A stretch of DNA of 64,000 nt from Archegozetes longisetosus (lineage: Eukaryota > Arthropoda > Arachnida > Sarcoptiformes > Trhypochthoniidae): assembly GCA_018873245.2 (NCBI GenBank), contig JAEMBT020000001.1, positions 13,202,220 to 13,266,219 on the forward strand, in the 5' to 3' direction. Below are positions 20,766 through 33,890 of the stretch, one piece after another. The notes under the pieces are model-generated. The model did not search any database. It saw only the letters and a program-made list of their open reading frames with translations, and had not been told where the DNA came from. The translations under genes were made by a program, and so were the position numbers. Every line of letters starts with the position of its first letter. Within the stretch, counting starts at the first letter, position 1.

Positions 20766-21089
20766 GTTGATTACTAATAATAATAAACTATTGAACTTTT
20801 CTTTTCATAAGATTCAAATTTTGAATATGAACGATAGTAATCAATATCATAATCGCATTAAGTTATAGTTAGTTCAAAAATAGAACTATTCGTGACTTTA
20901 CTAAATTGATTGATCCATTTGAAGTCTCGAATATTCTGTTAAAAATAGATATGTTTGTTTTTAGTAACATGAACTCACAGGAGAAGTACCTGACCACAAA
21001 GTGACGAATTTTGAAAATATTTTTACCATGAACTAGTTATTATGAGATGATCATAAATGCTATTCAAATCGGCTGACCTGCACAAGAGC

Positions 21090-21608
21090 TAGGGTGACCA
21101 CCTCTGGCTTGTCTCATGACGGGACAAAAATATCAAAGGGAGGGGGACCCTTACATTTTAAAAAGAAAAATACCACTTTTATTAGTAATTACAAATATTT
21201 AAGTCTCAAAAAATACATTTTAATATTAAAACATTGAAATTTATCAGTCATAGTTAATTTCGAAGATATATTTTCTGTTAAAAATTACATCTTTCAAAAG
21301 TTATTCAGAGTAAGAAATACTGGTTTATATCAGATATGTCAAGACAGAAAAGATTAATCCATTAACTTTTGGTTTTAAACCATAGGTGTTCAAAACATTA
21401 AACTGGGTTTCTTATCCCTCATCATTTGTAAAATAAATCCAATGTTAGAATTTCTAAGAAATATTTTCTAAACACATTTTTCAAAATAAAAGTTGAAAAA
21501 CGGGACAACTAATTTTCCCGTCAAGAGTTTTTGGTGTGATGGATTTTTGTCTTTTATCTTTAAAAAGTCGGGACTGTCCCATCATGAACGGAACGGGTGG
21601 TCACCCTA
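21090..21608. mobile_element. hAT-type MITE TAGGGTGACCACC
   Basis: Tips TAGGGTGACCACC and reverse complement, exact 8-bp duplication ACAAGAGC on both sides (21082-21089, 21609-21616). Sub-terminal GGGACAAAAAT and GTCCCATCATGA repeats. The opposite foldback arm has the uninterrupted site. Related in tip to the MITE at 42318-42739. Confidence 0.9.
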
Positions 21609-22021
21609 ACAAGAGCACAATCTATTAACTTTTGAAAATTGCTAATCAATGCAAAACTCAATAGCATTTTCAATATGATTGGGAAAATTTTGAGTAACCT
21701 AATGCAAAATAATTTCGAGTTAAAGTGACAAATCATGCACTATGCGATTTATGCACAATAACGATAGAAAAGTTACATGAAATTGTCAAAGTATATCTCA
21801 ATTAGGATTACCGTTTTAAGCTTTTAATTGTTTTTTCCTAGCCATACACTTTTACATGAATATAAGTTAATTTCTATAAGTACATGGCTAGAAAATGCGA
21901 TGGGAAAGCTTGAAACGGAGATGTACTTGATAATTGAAATAAAACAGAGATTTGAGAATTTCATGTAACTATCCTATCGTTCATGCGTATGTGCATGGTT
22001 TTTCACTTTAACTTGAAATTG

Positions 22022-22538
22022 TGGTTCCATGTCAATTCAGCGCCAACAATTCAGCACTGCGACAATTTAGCGCACGTTTATTATAAATTCATTTTAAAGA
22101 AAAACAGAGACCTCTAGACTATTAGGTGTTCACAGAAAGTAAATTTTTACCAAAATATGTACAAAATATAACACATACATGTTTTGATTACTGAACAAAC
22201 ATATTTGGATTTTACTATTAATATTTCATTATTTATAATCACATTCTCATTAAATATAATTATTTTTAAAATCTTTTTCCTTAATTCAAATCAACTGAAT
22301 CAAAAATAAAGATCCTGTAACCTATAAGTATGTTTGCTTGTAATTATTTGTTGAAAGTAAACACTTTTATATATTGAAATTTGTGTCCCGTGAACACTTA
22401 TTAATTTAGAGTTTTTGTAATTACAGTTTCTGTTTTTCTTAAAAGTTATCAATTTTCATGAAATTTTCTAATGCGTTGAACCATCATAGCTCTGAATTGT
22501 CGTGTGCTGAATTCATTGTGCTGAGTTGACGTGCTACC
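22022..22538. mobile_element. MITE with CAATTCAGCGC-type ends and 8-bp duplication
   Basis: Ends GGTTCCATGTCAATTCAGCGC and the similar inverted GGTAGCACGTCAACTCAGCAC; TGAAATTG duplicated at 22014-22021 and 22539-22546. Several further copies of (A)ATTCAGC lie just inside each end. The middle is AT-rich and non-coding. The other foldback arm gives the empty site. Confidence 0.82.
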
Positions 22539-22675
22539 TGAAATTGTTATGCTTTAGGTTAGTCAAAATTTTGCTAACCGTATAGTAGATGCTATTGATT
22601 TTTGCACTGATTAACAATTTTCAAAAGTTAATAGATTGTACTCTTGTGCAGGTCAGTTGATTTGAATAGTATTTT

Positions 22676-24669
22676 CTTATACTAGGATCGAGTATTTGAA
22701 AAGGGTCGAACCGCTACAATTATATAATATTTGAAACTTTAACACAATATTATGAAACATTAATTCACATTGAAATTATTAATAGCCTTGATAAATAACA
22801 CTTTTTTTCAATTGGTTATTTGTCTTAATTAAACTTTATTTCCAGTTATTTTTTTGAGGTTTCCATACTTTTTAGAAAATAATTTTAAATGTAAAGTATT
22901 GTAAGTAACAGTTGAACCTCGAGTAATGCATTCTGTAATATGATACTAACGTGATCAGAAATCTATTCATTCAATGAGTCATACACTTTGATATATTTTC
23001 GTTTTCTTATGCTCTTGTTCTAAATCCTATAAATATGCGGTTCTTTGCGGGTAACCGCGGTTCTAGGCAATAGACCCGACCAGAACCGCGGTTTACCAGC
23101 GGGTTAAATCGCTGAGCAGTTCATCCGTGCACCTATACTTCATATTGATTAATATCATAGAAAATAATTATTACTTTGTTTATTATAAAACGTTATTATT
23201 TAATGTTTATTCTATTGGAAGTTTTATTGATTGAGTTTTTATGTTTACCTTATGATAGAGTATGAACCCTTGTATTATGAGAAGACTTTTGAGTTAAAAA
23301 TTCTCTTATAACTAGCTCAAAGCTATGATGTACTTTGGCATACGCTCCAAGTGGTAAGTCAAACTTATATGACTTATTTTTTCAAATGCATGTCACCTGT
23401 AATACAAGCTGTAATGTCAATATTATTAGTTCTTCAAATAACAACTATTCTTATTAATATTGAATTAGCAGCATATTTAATACAAATTATTATTACTGTT
23501 TAAGAAGTAATTTTCATTAAGTCGACTGATTATTAGTTTGTAATAACTTTAAATTGCATGAAAATTACATAAAAGGACTAATCAATGCATGGAATTAGTT
23601 CAACCTAATATGTAATTAATTTTTGAGTGATAAGATTTTAAAAGAATCTCAAAAATTGTGAGATCCTTGGCTTTAATTAAGGCTTTCTTGTCATTTATTA
23701 CAATTAACTCAATTTTAAATCTTAAATAAAATTATAAGTTTACGAATAAGCACTAATGTACCGGACATGGGTATCCATAATGGAGAATATGAAATAGCAT
23801 TTTCATAACTGGGTGTATTTTATTTGCAAAGTTTACAACTAATCCATATTTACGCCATATCTGACAAACAGTAGAATACGGAATATTGGTCCGTTCTGTG
23901 ATCTCAGATCTGTTTGTAATTCCACAATCGTATAAGATATAGATTTTTGTTTCTATTTTCTTGTTGCATCGTATAGTTTACCTGGAAAGTGCTCGAATAA
24001 ATTAAATTATTAATATTTGTTTACAATTTTGACCCAAGAACTTGACAGCACTAAGTAAGGTTTAAATAAATACATTATACTGTACGATAACTCCAGATAT
24101 AGTGGCTTTCGATAGGGTAAAGTGTAGTCTATGAATTATGAATAATTATATTCGGTACCTTATTCGTTCCTCTTAATATTGCAAACACTTTCGCTTAAGT
24201 TATACAAAACTTAAAGATTGTGTTGTAACGATAAGCTCATAAGATTTGTTCATAATAAATTTGAGGTGGTAGCACAATCTCAGTATATCTACGTTTTGAG
24301 ATAGTTTTATCATTGATGATCCTATTCTTCATTTAATAAAGTGATTGAATTAACTTTCTTTTAAGTTCCTCATTTTTATATTTGTTGCTTAACTCTGATT
24401 ATAGTGAAAGCGTTTCTTCAATACTCTTATTCTTAATATTTATTATCGTTATATTTATTTTGTATGTAATGACTATAATTGACTCACATGAATAAATTCA
24501 AGTCATTTGTTAGAGATTATCATATTCCTTATCATATTCCGAGTCTGGAAAACAGATCACTTACTAGAGAAGTCTGATCAGGAATCTTATGTTTACAAAT
24601 CTGTTAATGGAGTCGGAGTAAGCATGGTTCTACTCTATGAATCAATATTAAGACCTATCCAGACTTCAA
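22676..24669. other. Gene-poor spacer with a GC-rich palindrome
   Basis: At 23036-23110 an island with AACCGCGGTTCT and its inverted partner AGAACCGCGGTTT stands out of the AT-rich DNA; it could be a small foldback. A transposase-like scrap lies at 23770-23990. Otherwise nothing gene-like; the RCC1-kinase gene ends at 24670 on the minus strand. Confidence 0.4.
23770..23990 (-). pseudogene. Helix-turn-helix scrap of a Tc1/mariner-type transposase
   Basis: On the minus strand, one frame reads RSEITERTNIPYSTVCQIWR followed by KYGLV, the pattern of the N-terminal HTH of Tc1/pogo-like transposases. It is short and without a start or catalytic domain. Confidence 0.4.
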
Positions 24670-27600
24670 TTACATCTGATCAACACTATTGATTAAATGA
24701 CTCAACTTGTGATTTATCAAGAAATGGGTATAAGAATCATTTGCTGAAACAGAATTGGATGCTTTTACAAAATGAAGACAAGCTTTTTTCTTATCATCCT
24801 CAGAAGAAACAAAAATTTGACGTTCTTTTATTCGCCTACAATTGATTGTTTCGTTCTTAAAAGAGCTTTCTGATTTCATTTCCATGGCTAGTTCACACAA
24901 TTTAATAAAATTTTCTTCAAAATCCGATTGATCTCCTCGACAAATATAATCACTAAAAAATAAGTAGATGTAATTCGTAACCAATAAAATGCTTGTGATG
25001 CATACCTCTCAGAATTAATTTCAAATAACTCCTCCATAATTACTCCCAAGTTATAAATGTCTGCATTCAATTTGCTTTTGGTACAATCAATATCTTTTGA
25101 AACTGTATATTTATGATCCATAGGGTTACAGAACGACTCTTTATATTCTTCTACTACAGTCCCAATATTTGCGCTTTTCGTATATTTTCTTAGAAATGAG
25201 GAACCAAAGTCTACAATCTTGACAACCTTTAGAGTTTCTGTGCTAATTTTCAGCAGAATATTATTCGTATTTAAGTTTTCGTGAATTATTGGAGGATTTT
25301 GTTGGTGCAAAAAGTTTATACCATCTAGTATTTCGTCAAACAAATCACAGGCAATATAATAAGATGATGGATTTAAATACGGTAGCTCCCTTTCAAACTT
25401 GAAAATTGGATCATTTTTCATTTCTGGTAAATAGAGATTCAATGGCTTATCGCATAACTCCATTTTCATGTATACAGTCAAATAATTCATCCCGCTTTGG
25501 TTCGAAGTGTTTTCAAGCCAGATTTCATAATAATGCACTAAATTGATATTTTCCAACTTGATGTAAGATTGTAGTTCTTCAAATTTCTCATAAAAATTTC
25601 TAGAATATTTAACAACTTCTTTGATTTTTTTCATTGCGAATAGCTTTCTGTCTTCTTCAACTATCCAAACATTTCCAAATGTTCCTCTTCCAAGTGCCTT
25701 GATTTCTGAGAAATTATTTTCATAATAGGTATGATGCTTAGTGAAATCATGAAAGTGAATAACTCTATCCTTCATTAACTCATAAGTTAGTTGGTAGGCT
25801 TCACTTCCAAAAATATCGTTCAATGATTTGAAATTAGTCAGTTTTGGTTCGTAGTAAACTTTTCCTTCGAAACCACCCCAAATATAATACGAACCATGAG
25901 CTGAAACTCCAACGGACACGTTGCAATAAAGATGTGCTGCGATATCAACGAACTTTAGATGGTGTTCAATTTTCAATGGAAATTCATTGTATTCAGGGAT
26001 TGAAGTTCCGAGTTGTCCATAACTATTGTCCCCGCATGCATAAATTTCTCCGTCGCTTGATAGAAATAGGGAGTGCATTAAGCCGCATTTAATTTTGTTG
26101 ATTTTCGCATTGACTTTAACGAGCTCCGGCGTTGGCTGTATTATTTTATCATTTACCAACAAATTAAAGTTATTCTGAAAATACAAAATATTCTTTTGGA
26201 TTTGATTTCAAAGATTAATCCATTTCATAACGAGGGATTTTACAATATAAAAATTATTTGGTTCGAAAACAGATTGTTATGAGAAGGTATAAGTTATGTG
26301 AAATATATATATATGACACGAAAAATTAATATTTCTCAATTGATAATATATTCAATGATTAATGTTTGAAAATTAATGCTTATAAAATTCTCGTTCCGTT
26401 CAAGCTATTCAAACTGTATCTTTATCTAATGAATCTTAAATAAGAATTCAACGAGAATGATGGTTATATGAATCATTTCGCAATAGAGATCAAGATTTTT
26501 TGTAATATTTTGATTGTTATTTACCTCATGCTTTATATATTTAAGGCCCCACATATAGACATTTCCTTCTTCCGTTAATGCCATAGAATGTGCGAAAGCA
26601 CAAGAAATTGCTTTTATTTTTTCTTTTCCAAATCCCTCAACATGACCGGGAATGAAGGCAAATTTACTAACCATTCCTTTGCCAACTTGCCCACATTCAT
26701 TTGAACCCCATCCATAGACTTGGCCATCTTTTGTTAATATTAGAGTATGCTCATCACCACAACAAATCTCAACAACACCTTTATTATTAACGTAATTAAT
26801 AAATGTTTTTCCGGGCATATTGTCTTCATCTATTTCATACGGTAAACTTTGGATCCAAAAATTGCAATAAATTCTTCCATCGGAAAATCTATAAATTGTA
26901 TGCCATCTATTATCTTTTATATCATCTATACCTTCGTAGCTGTCGATTTCCGAAACTTTTGATTTTTCTACCAATGAATGAAAAATATCTTCGTCATCGC
27001 ATAATGCTATTCTCATCGAATGATTATTGACGCGACTGAGACCTCTATCAAACTCATAAAAACTATTATTTTTTGTCACAATAACGACAGTTTTTTTAGA
27101 AACATGTGAACACTTGATATTTCCAGCAAAACATTGATTCAATTTTTCAGAAAATCGTTTTGATGCTACTTCTTGATCATATTTTAAGTCGATTATAGAA
27201 TAAATATATGATTTAGAATTCTCACTGCTTCGAAAAATTTTGTTATAATAGTCGTAAAAGTTGAATTCGCTCGCATTCAGAGACCAGAAATCTTTGTTTT
27301 TTAATATTTGTTGACAAGTAGGTCTGTTGATATATATTTCATCAGTCATATTGGAACATAACTTTTTCAATTCCTCGTACTTTCTCTTAAGAAGTGTTGA
27401 ATCATTCCTATGACCATTATTTTTACTAAAAAATAACAGATAGATTATTCGAAACATTTTATTCAATTGAAAAATAAAAATAATGGTTCTCAAAATTTAC
27501 AATTAATCGTTTCATACGTTTCATCATTAATCATGAATAATTCTCTTAGAGTGACTCCAAGGCTGTAAATATCTGCTTTGGTATTATATTTCGTTCCATC

Positions 27601-29318
27601 TAATACTTCTGGTGCCGCATATCTCAGATCGCCTATATCAGTTGTATGCGATTGATCTAGATAATCATTTGTGCTTTTGCCAGTTAAGCTATCTGACTTC
27701 TTATTATGTAAATGTTCGGTCATTAAACCAAGGTCTCCGATTTTAACCACATTTCTACATTTTGAATCAATCTTAAGCATGATATTTGCTGGTTTCAAGT
27801 CCCTATGAATAATTGGTGCAGGCCGATTGTTATGCAAATAATATACTCCTTCAATAATTTCAATGCATAACTGACTAGCAATATAATAACCTAAAGGGGT
27901 CAAAAAGGCAGAATCTCCCTGATATATCATAAAATTGGTGTCAACTTTAAAGTCTTCGATAACATCAATTAAACTTTTATCGCACAACTCCATTTGGATA
28001 TATAGCGTTAATTTTCTATCATTATCGGGTTCCAACCACAATTCAAAATATCGCACAACTCTTTCGTCTCGAAAATAGTTTATACATTCGGAATGATCGA
28101 GTTCTTTCAAGAAATCCTTAGTAATTTTAGAACCACTTTCAATCTTTTTAATTGCACAAGATTTTTCATAAATTCTTGATTGGCATTTAAAGACCGCCCC
28201 ATAACTTCCACTTCCAAGTCTCTCTTTTTCCTCAAAAAAAAGTTCGTAATATCCACTTTTTGGATTTTGTTCAATGTTTATGATTCTGCCTCTCGTTGGT
28301 TCATATGAGAGATGCGAATAAATTTCAAATATTTCACTAAATGATTTTAATTCAGTTTTTCTCGGTACAGGTACTACTTCTTGACCGCATTCACCCCATA
28401 TATAGAACACATATTCAGACGAAAGAGCAGCAGAAATGCTTGTTTGATAATGTGTTGCAATATCAATAAACTTTGTGAATGAATTAACTTAAGAGGTTTG
28501 TATTTATAATTCTCATTCGCGATCCCTAGCTGTCCAAGATCATTACTTCCAATTACGTAAATGTCTCCATCTTCAGCTAACAATAAACTATGTTTATTTC
28601 CAGAACTGATTTTCATAATTTTCACATCTATTTCAATTTTTTGTGCTCTGTTAAGAACTATCAATTCATCAGGAGAAATATTAATGTCACCCCAATTGAA
28701 TACACGACCGCTTTCTGTTAATGCCAATGAACTAAGAGAACTACATGAAATAGCCTTCACTTTTTCTCCATTGAAACCTTTTACTTGATAAGGTTTCATT
28801 ATAACCTCGTTCTTAAGGTTTGAGTTTAAACCCCATGAATAAACTTGACCATTATCTGTTAGAACAATCGTGTGGTACAAACCACAACTTATATCAATAA
28901 TTTTTTTGTCCTCTAAAGTTTCGTGCAAGTTCTCAAAAACGTCGAATGGCGAATCATAATTTGCAAAATCTAGATTACCATCTCCTCCCCAAACGATTAT
29001 CCTTCCATCAGTAGTACGTGCTATATTATTGATGATGTTACTCTTAAAATCAATACAATTTTTATGACACAGAAACTGTTTTATGATTTTCGGAGTTTCA
29101 ATAAATTTCGCTATATTTGCTTTGGATTCATACTCCTCGCAGGCTTCTAAAAAGCAGACTCTTGGTTTAATATTCATGTAATTCCTCTTAAGATCATAAA
29201 CGATATCTTCATCAGTTATTACAATTATATTTCTTCTAGAAACAAATGATAATTTTATTTTTCCTGCAAAATATCTACTTAAACATTTATGAAACAGCAA
29301 TTCATCTCCACGAAACAT
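24670..29318 (-). CDS. Tandem RCC1-kinase-RCC1-kinase protein (one frameshift)
   Basis: Exons 29318-27518, 27425-26525, 26174-25006 and 24952-24670 join in phase with GT-AG borders, about 1,384 residues. Unit 1: RCC1-like repeats (SCGLYHTIVLTDNGQVYSWG) then a Ser/Thr kinase with LGSGSYGAVF, AIKKIE, HRDLKPAN, GDLGL and APE. Unit 2 begins in the same exon as the end of kinase 1 without stop: RCC1 repeats (CCGDEHTLILTKDGQVYGWG), then a kinase-like domain with LGRGTFGNVW, AMKKIK and DFG but HEN in place of HRD. The kinase style (IQMELCDKSL) is nearest to eIF2-alpha kinases/NEK. Kinase 1 looks active; kinase 2 probably a pseudokinase regulating it. In unit 1 a missing base at about 28475 shifts the RCC1 frame from the kinase frame; error or inactivation is undecided. 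If real, only the first about 280 residues would be made. Confidence 0.82.
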
Positions 29319-29766
29319 ATTTAAGCTTGAATCGACTAATAATAAAAGGACGAAACACTGGTATAAGAGTACTTTGAATCTAGGTGACTTGGAGACTCGC
29401 GCTTCTATCAGATCGATAATATTAATTTTTTACTCAACACGGACGAAATATTATATAAATACCGGAAACTGATAAATTACACTCAATTATAAAACGAAAT
29501 ACTTATTTAATTTTTCATATAATATTTTAGAGTTAATTCAGTGAACTTGCAAGTTAAATGTTTACTTTTCAAAAATGCTGCTCCATATAGAATCAAAGTT
29601 TTGTCAGTACAAGTAAATATAATAAATAAGTAAATATACTCAATTGTAAAAACTATTGCGTATAACTATTTTGATTCTAATATGCGATAATTACTCAAAG
29701 AAAATGTCGCTACGTAACAACTATTGTCTATTTATTGTCATAACCTTGAATGGAATTAAATAAGTA

Positions 29767-30124
29767 ATGGATCTTTCTTTTGTTCAATTGAATTCGAATA
29801 ACGATTATTTAGATGTGAGTTACCAAGATATCGAATTGAAAAATGTCAACTATACACTACGAATATCCGTTAATTCTGAATGTGATGAAACAAACATCTT
29901 TTACACTGTGAAAAAGTTTAACACTTGTTATCATTATCACTTAATCATTCACTAAATTATTATAATTCATATATTTTTTATTTCAGTCATTCAGATCATT
30001 ATATAATTTTGCATTTGATTCACTCTTAAAAAATTATGATCTTGAGGCTAATCTTTGTTATAAAATATTAACACGTATATTTGAAGCCTTAAAGTTAAAC
30101 GTGTTCAAAGCAACCGAGCTTTAA
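29767..30124 (+). CDS. Possible small two-exon gene
   Basis: Exon 29767-29907 and exon 29987-30124 (acceptor TTTATTTCAG) join in phase 0 to 92 codons with a stop at 30122. The second exon is open and of good composition (SFRSLYNFAFDSLLKNYDLE). The donor is GTGAAA, not strong. No family is recognised. It lies divergently, about 450 bases from the RCC1-kinase start, and could share its promoter region. An unspliced reading ends at 29955. Confidence 0.33.
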
Positions 30125-31371
30125 TTTTGTTTACAGCTAAGAGTCATCTTTTGATAACGTTACGCTCTGAAGAATAGGGGGTTAAAGCTAAACATTGAAA
30201 AACTCTATAACATTGGATTCGGGGCATGTATAAACGGCAAAAGTAGTGGAGTTACACTATATATAAATAATGCATAATATGTCAAGTCTGTCGGTATACC
30301 ATTGCCACGTATGCCATTATTTAGTAAAACATAAAACGTTTCTCTTTAATCTTCAACATACAATTTTAATTGCCTTAAACTATTTAGGTTAGCAGCTACT
30401 GACATGACGAGTCGATATTTGTGTTCGTGTTTATATATTTTGCACTATAAGCTGCAAATAAGTTTTAATAAAATTATGCTTTATATTTTTAAACTACTTA
30501 ATTTAATTATTGACAAACTTTTTAATATTTTGAGCATGAAATATTTATATATTTTTAAAAATTAAAAAAACGAATAAATACAGATTAAAATACAAAATCT
30601 ATTATTAACCGTTTGATATTAATGAAGAATAATAAACAAGTGTTTTATTACAGTCTAGTCTGTAAGATCTTATCATGAAATTTCTCTTACAGTAATACTG
30701 ATGCTTAACTATTAGGTTTCAATAATGATAAAATTATGCATTAAATACTTTTTATTTGTATACAGAGCGCATAAAGTCTGCAAAAGTACTGTATCTCTAT
30801 TTCGTTAAAAAACTGTATAATTGAAAGCTTAACTAATTTTATCTAATTATTTTTATGCATTTCTTTGCAAACAAAAGCGATAAAATATTTTAAATATCAA
30901 ATTTAAATACACGATATAATTTTAATTACAGTTCAAAGAGTGAGATAAATTTGAGAAGATGAATTTAATAAACAGACACAGTAGTGCCGCCAAAAATTCA
31001 TCTTGAAATAAAATATTTTTATTCATAACGAAGTGACAAATATAAGTGTAATAAACTATTATTTAATCAAAATTATAAATCAGATCTCATCATGAAATTT
31101 CATAATCAGTTAAAAGTTATTACATTTAAGTTTAAACAATATTCAATATTTTATGCTTAATCCATTTCTTATTCCGCATGCACTGCGGCTTCTATTTTAT
31201 ATCAGTTCAAGCTATTTTAAAAACAGTTCAAAACTCCACTTTTTAATGTTTGACGATGTCTATGATACTTACTCGTAGTCACCACTTAAATAATAACTTG
31301 ATAGATTTATGGCTTAAATCAGAATTTTTATATTCGTAAAACTCACTAGAACTCAAATAATAAATTTGTGG

Positions 31372-31650
31372 TTAATAAGTGTTAATTTTCTTTTTGGATA
31401 ATCCATAAGTAGCAACTTTAACATTGTCAGATCTTTCGTGTAAAATTCCTTGATTTTTCAATATATCCTCCAGTTTTTTGGTACTTTCTGCTACGAACAA
31501 TTTTCAATAGGCGTGATCGAGTTTTATTTTCTCAAGTAAAAAGTTATCAGTTTTATGTTGTATTCTGAGTAAGGTTTCCGAACAGAAACCAGTGAAAGAA
31601 GTTTCTTGTTCGCTATTTTTACCCCAAATTTTTAGTGACTTATTTACGTA
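31372..31650 (-). pseudogene. Coding-like exon remnant, unrecognised
   Basis: One minus frame is open over about 90 codons except one TGA (about 31510): it reads KSLKIWGKNSEQETSFTGF and later AESTKKLEDILKNQGI, with a natural-looking charged composition, and ends at TAA 31372. An acceptor-like TTTCATTTGCAG lies just upstream at about 31682. No family recognised; it may be the last exon of a decayed gene. Confidence 0.3.
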
Positions 31651-32308
31651 CAAGGATCTCCGCTTATTGAGAGATCAGTACTGCAAATGAAAAAATTGTT
31701 ACGTATGTAATTTATTGTTTCAATCTATTTGCATTTTGGTTACTGAATATATATTTAATTTTATTCTTACTTTCGTACAGAGTCAGACAAAAGTCCAGAA
31801 GGATTTTAAACTGTAATAAAATTTAACTTAGTGATTATAATAGCACAATAATAGTGATTATACTTTTTAATTATAAAATATAACATCTCAGATTTAAATC
31901 ATTGCTTTTTAAATCTGGTCACCTAATGTGTAATCTGTTCATTTTACTTGACTCTTTTCAATTTTGCTGACTTCATTTTAGCGAACATTTCTTCTTAATT
32001 CATGCTATAATTTATTGACTCTTCATGTTTATCGACATTCAGATATCAGTTAAAATTAGTTATAGTCGTAGTAAATCTGGATTGATGTTATATGTTCAAT
32101 AGAATTAGGAATGCCACATCATATAAGGACAGAGAAATGCCTACAAACATTTAGAAAGAGGACGTAAGAGGATAAAACATTAATTCTAGTTTTTATTTTT
32201 AAGCCAAGTTTTTCATCAGACTACTACTTTTATATTTTTATTGTGGCCTACAATGGACTTAGAAAAGTCTATGCAAGAGATATCAAATTTTCTTAAAATT
32301 TAGGAGGA

Positions 32309-32490
32309 ACCCATATCTCAGCAGTAAAGCGAGAATTTCATGTAATTCCGTTGACTTGTTTTCAAAGAGGATATCTCACAGTCCTCGAACTCACTGAAGA
32401 ACAAAGAAATCTAAAGGAGGACTTGTGGGAATCTAACTTAAAACCGGTCTTATCTGGTGTACGAATATCAGTAGATATTAAGAGTTATTA
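32309..32490 (+). pseudogene. Coding-like exon remnant, unrecognised
   Basis: After an acceptor-like TTCTTAAAATTTAG, one plus frame is open for about 60 codons (GGTHISAVKREFHVIP ... TEEQRNLKEDLWESN) to a stop at about 32488. Composition suggests a former exon; no family recognised. Confidence 0.28.
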
Positions 32491-32733
32491 AATAACAGAA
32501 TGAATATAAAACAAATATTCGATGAAATTGAAGATCATGAAAAAATTATTAAACTACATACAATAGAATATTGCAAGATCAAAAGTCATTAGAGGACTAT
32601 AACTCCTCTATGACACTTCTTCATTCAATAAATTCATTCAAAATCAGTCATTTAAAAACAATACTCGCACTTCTTTATGATTTTTAAAAAATTTTGTAGT
32701 TAATTTTAAAGTATCTTTTAAACTAACTTCTAA

Positions 32734-33376
32734 AGTATGTTTCATAAATTTTAATACTAGTTTAAGATTTCGTAACTCTGGAACTAAATTACGGAATTTG
32801 ATGAAAAGTGTCTCATTTTAAAAATAAATATTCAAATTTATTTGCCTTAAATTTTCATCAATTTATCTCAAATATTTTCTGTTATTACAGTATAAAATTT
32901 AATGTTTAAACTTTTCTATGGGATTCTTACTATAATGTGTTTTAACTTAGTTTTTATTAAGACTGAATACATATTAAATATGTACTCAATCAACTTAACA
33001 TGCTCTCTCAATTGGAGTTATGTCTCTAGCACTCATTTTTAGAATATTTTTGTTATTATTTTTATTGCAGAACTTATTTGATTAATAAACGTTCTATTTT
33101 AATTAGTATTACGCAGTAATCACTTATTATATCCTTTACTTGGACTGTAGTAATAAAGACAATCAAAAGTTGTTATAATAGGAATCCCATAGAAAAACCT
33201 AAACTTTTAATTTTGTACTGCAATAGCTCAGAGAATATTTGAGATATTTTGATGAAAGTTTAAGGCAAACAATTTTAAATATTTACTTTTAAAATGAGAC
33301 ACTTTTCATCAAATTCTGTAATTTAGTTCTAAAGTTATGAAACCTAAAACTTGTATCGAAATTTATGAAACATACT
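32734..33376. repeat. Foldback element with about 200-bp arms
   Basis: Left arm 32734-32935 and right arm 33170-33376 are inverted, imperfect copies (outer end AGTATGTTTCATAAATTT; inner end TTCTATGGGATTC), with a 234-base spacer. No coding capacity. Confidence 0.75.
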
Positions 33377-33582
33377 GTAGTTATCTAGAACCAATTGTCG
33401 CCAATATTTAATTTAGTCCATATTTTTGTCATTTAAAACATCAAAGCTCGAAAAACTATCGAATTCAACTTATTGATTCAAATGATTATTGATTACATTA
33501 TTTCATAACGAATAGTAGATGAATAAAAAATTGAATAGATTTAAAGTTCGAAATCTATATATGGATTATGTAGGACTATATA

Positions 33583-33890
33583 TGTAACTTCCTCACGCAT
33601 TACTTTACTCTAGTTGCTATCGATGATTATTTTGTTTTAAATGGTACTGTATTGCAAATAATAAATCGACCATACCCTACAATAACTCTTATATAATCTG
33701 TACCCCTTTAAGTACTAACAAAAGGAGTAAAGATTAATATATATACAAAAATATGCATTTGATCCGATTATATATGTAAATAAGTGCTATTTTAGGGATA
33801 TGTTCGATTTATTATTTGCAATACAGTACCATTTAAAACAAAATAATCATCGATAGCAACTAGAATAAAACGATGCGTGAGGATGTATCT
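33583..33890. repeat. Foldback MITE with about 95-bp arms
   Basis: Arms about 33583-33680 and 33795-33890, sharing CTAGTTGCTATCGATGATTA and ACAGTACCATTTAAAAC in inverted order with few mismatches; loop about 115 bases. Non-coding. Confidence 0.82.

Larger units (their letters stand above)
21055..22675. repeat. Large foldback element carrying two other MITEs
   Basis: The outer arms (from GCTATTCAAATCGGCTGACC at 21059 inward, and its inverted copy ending at 22675) continue through hundreds of bases to a centre near 21840-21900 around CCTAGCCAT/ATGGCTAGA. Each arm is interrupted by a different, independently inserted MITE (21090-21608 and 22022-22538), and the other arm shows the empty site. 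Confidence 0.8.
30125..32733. other. AT-rich intergenic DNA with two coding-like scraps
   Basis: No complete gene. Two short stretches with codon-like composition are listed separately (31372-31650 minus, 32309-32490 plus). The rest has no repeat that I can delimit. Confidence 0.4.
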
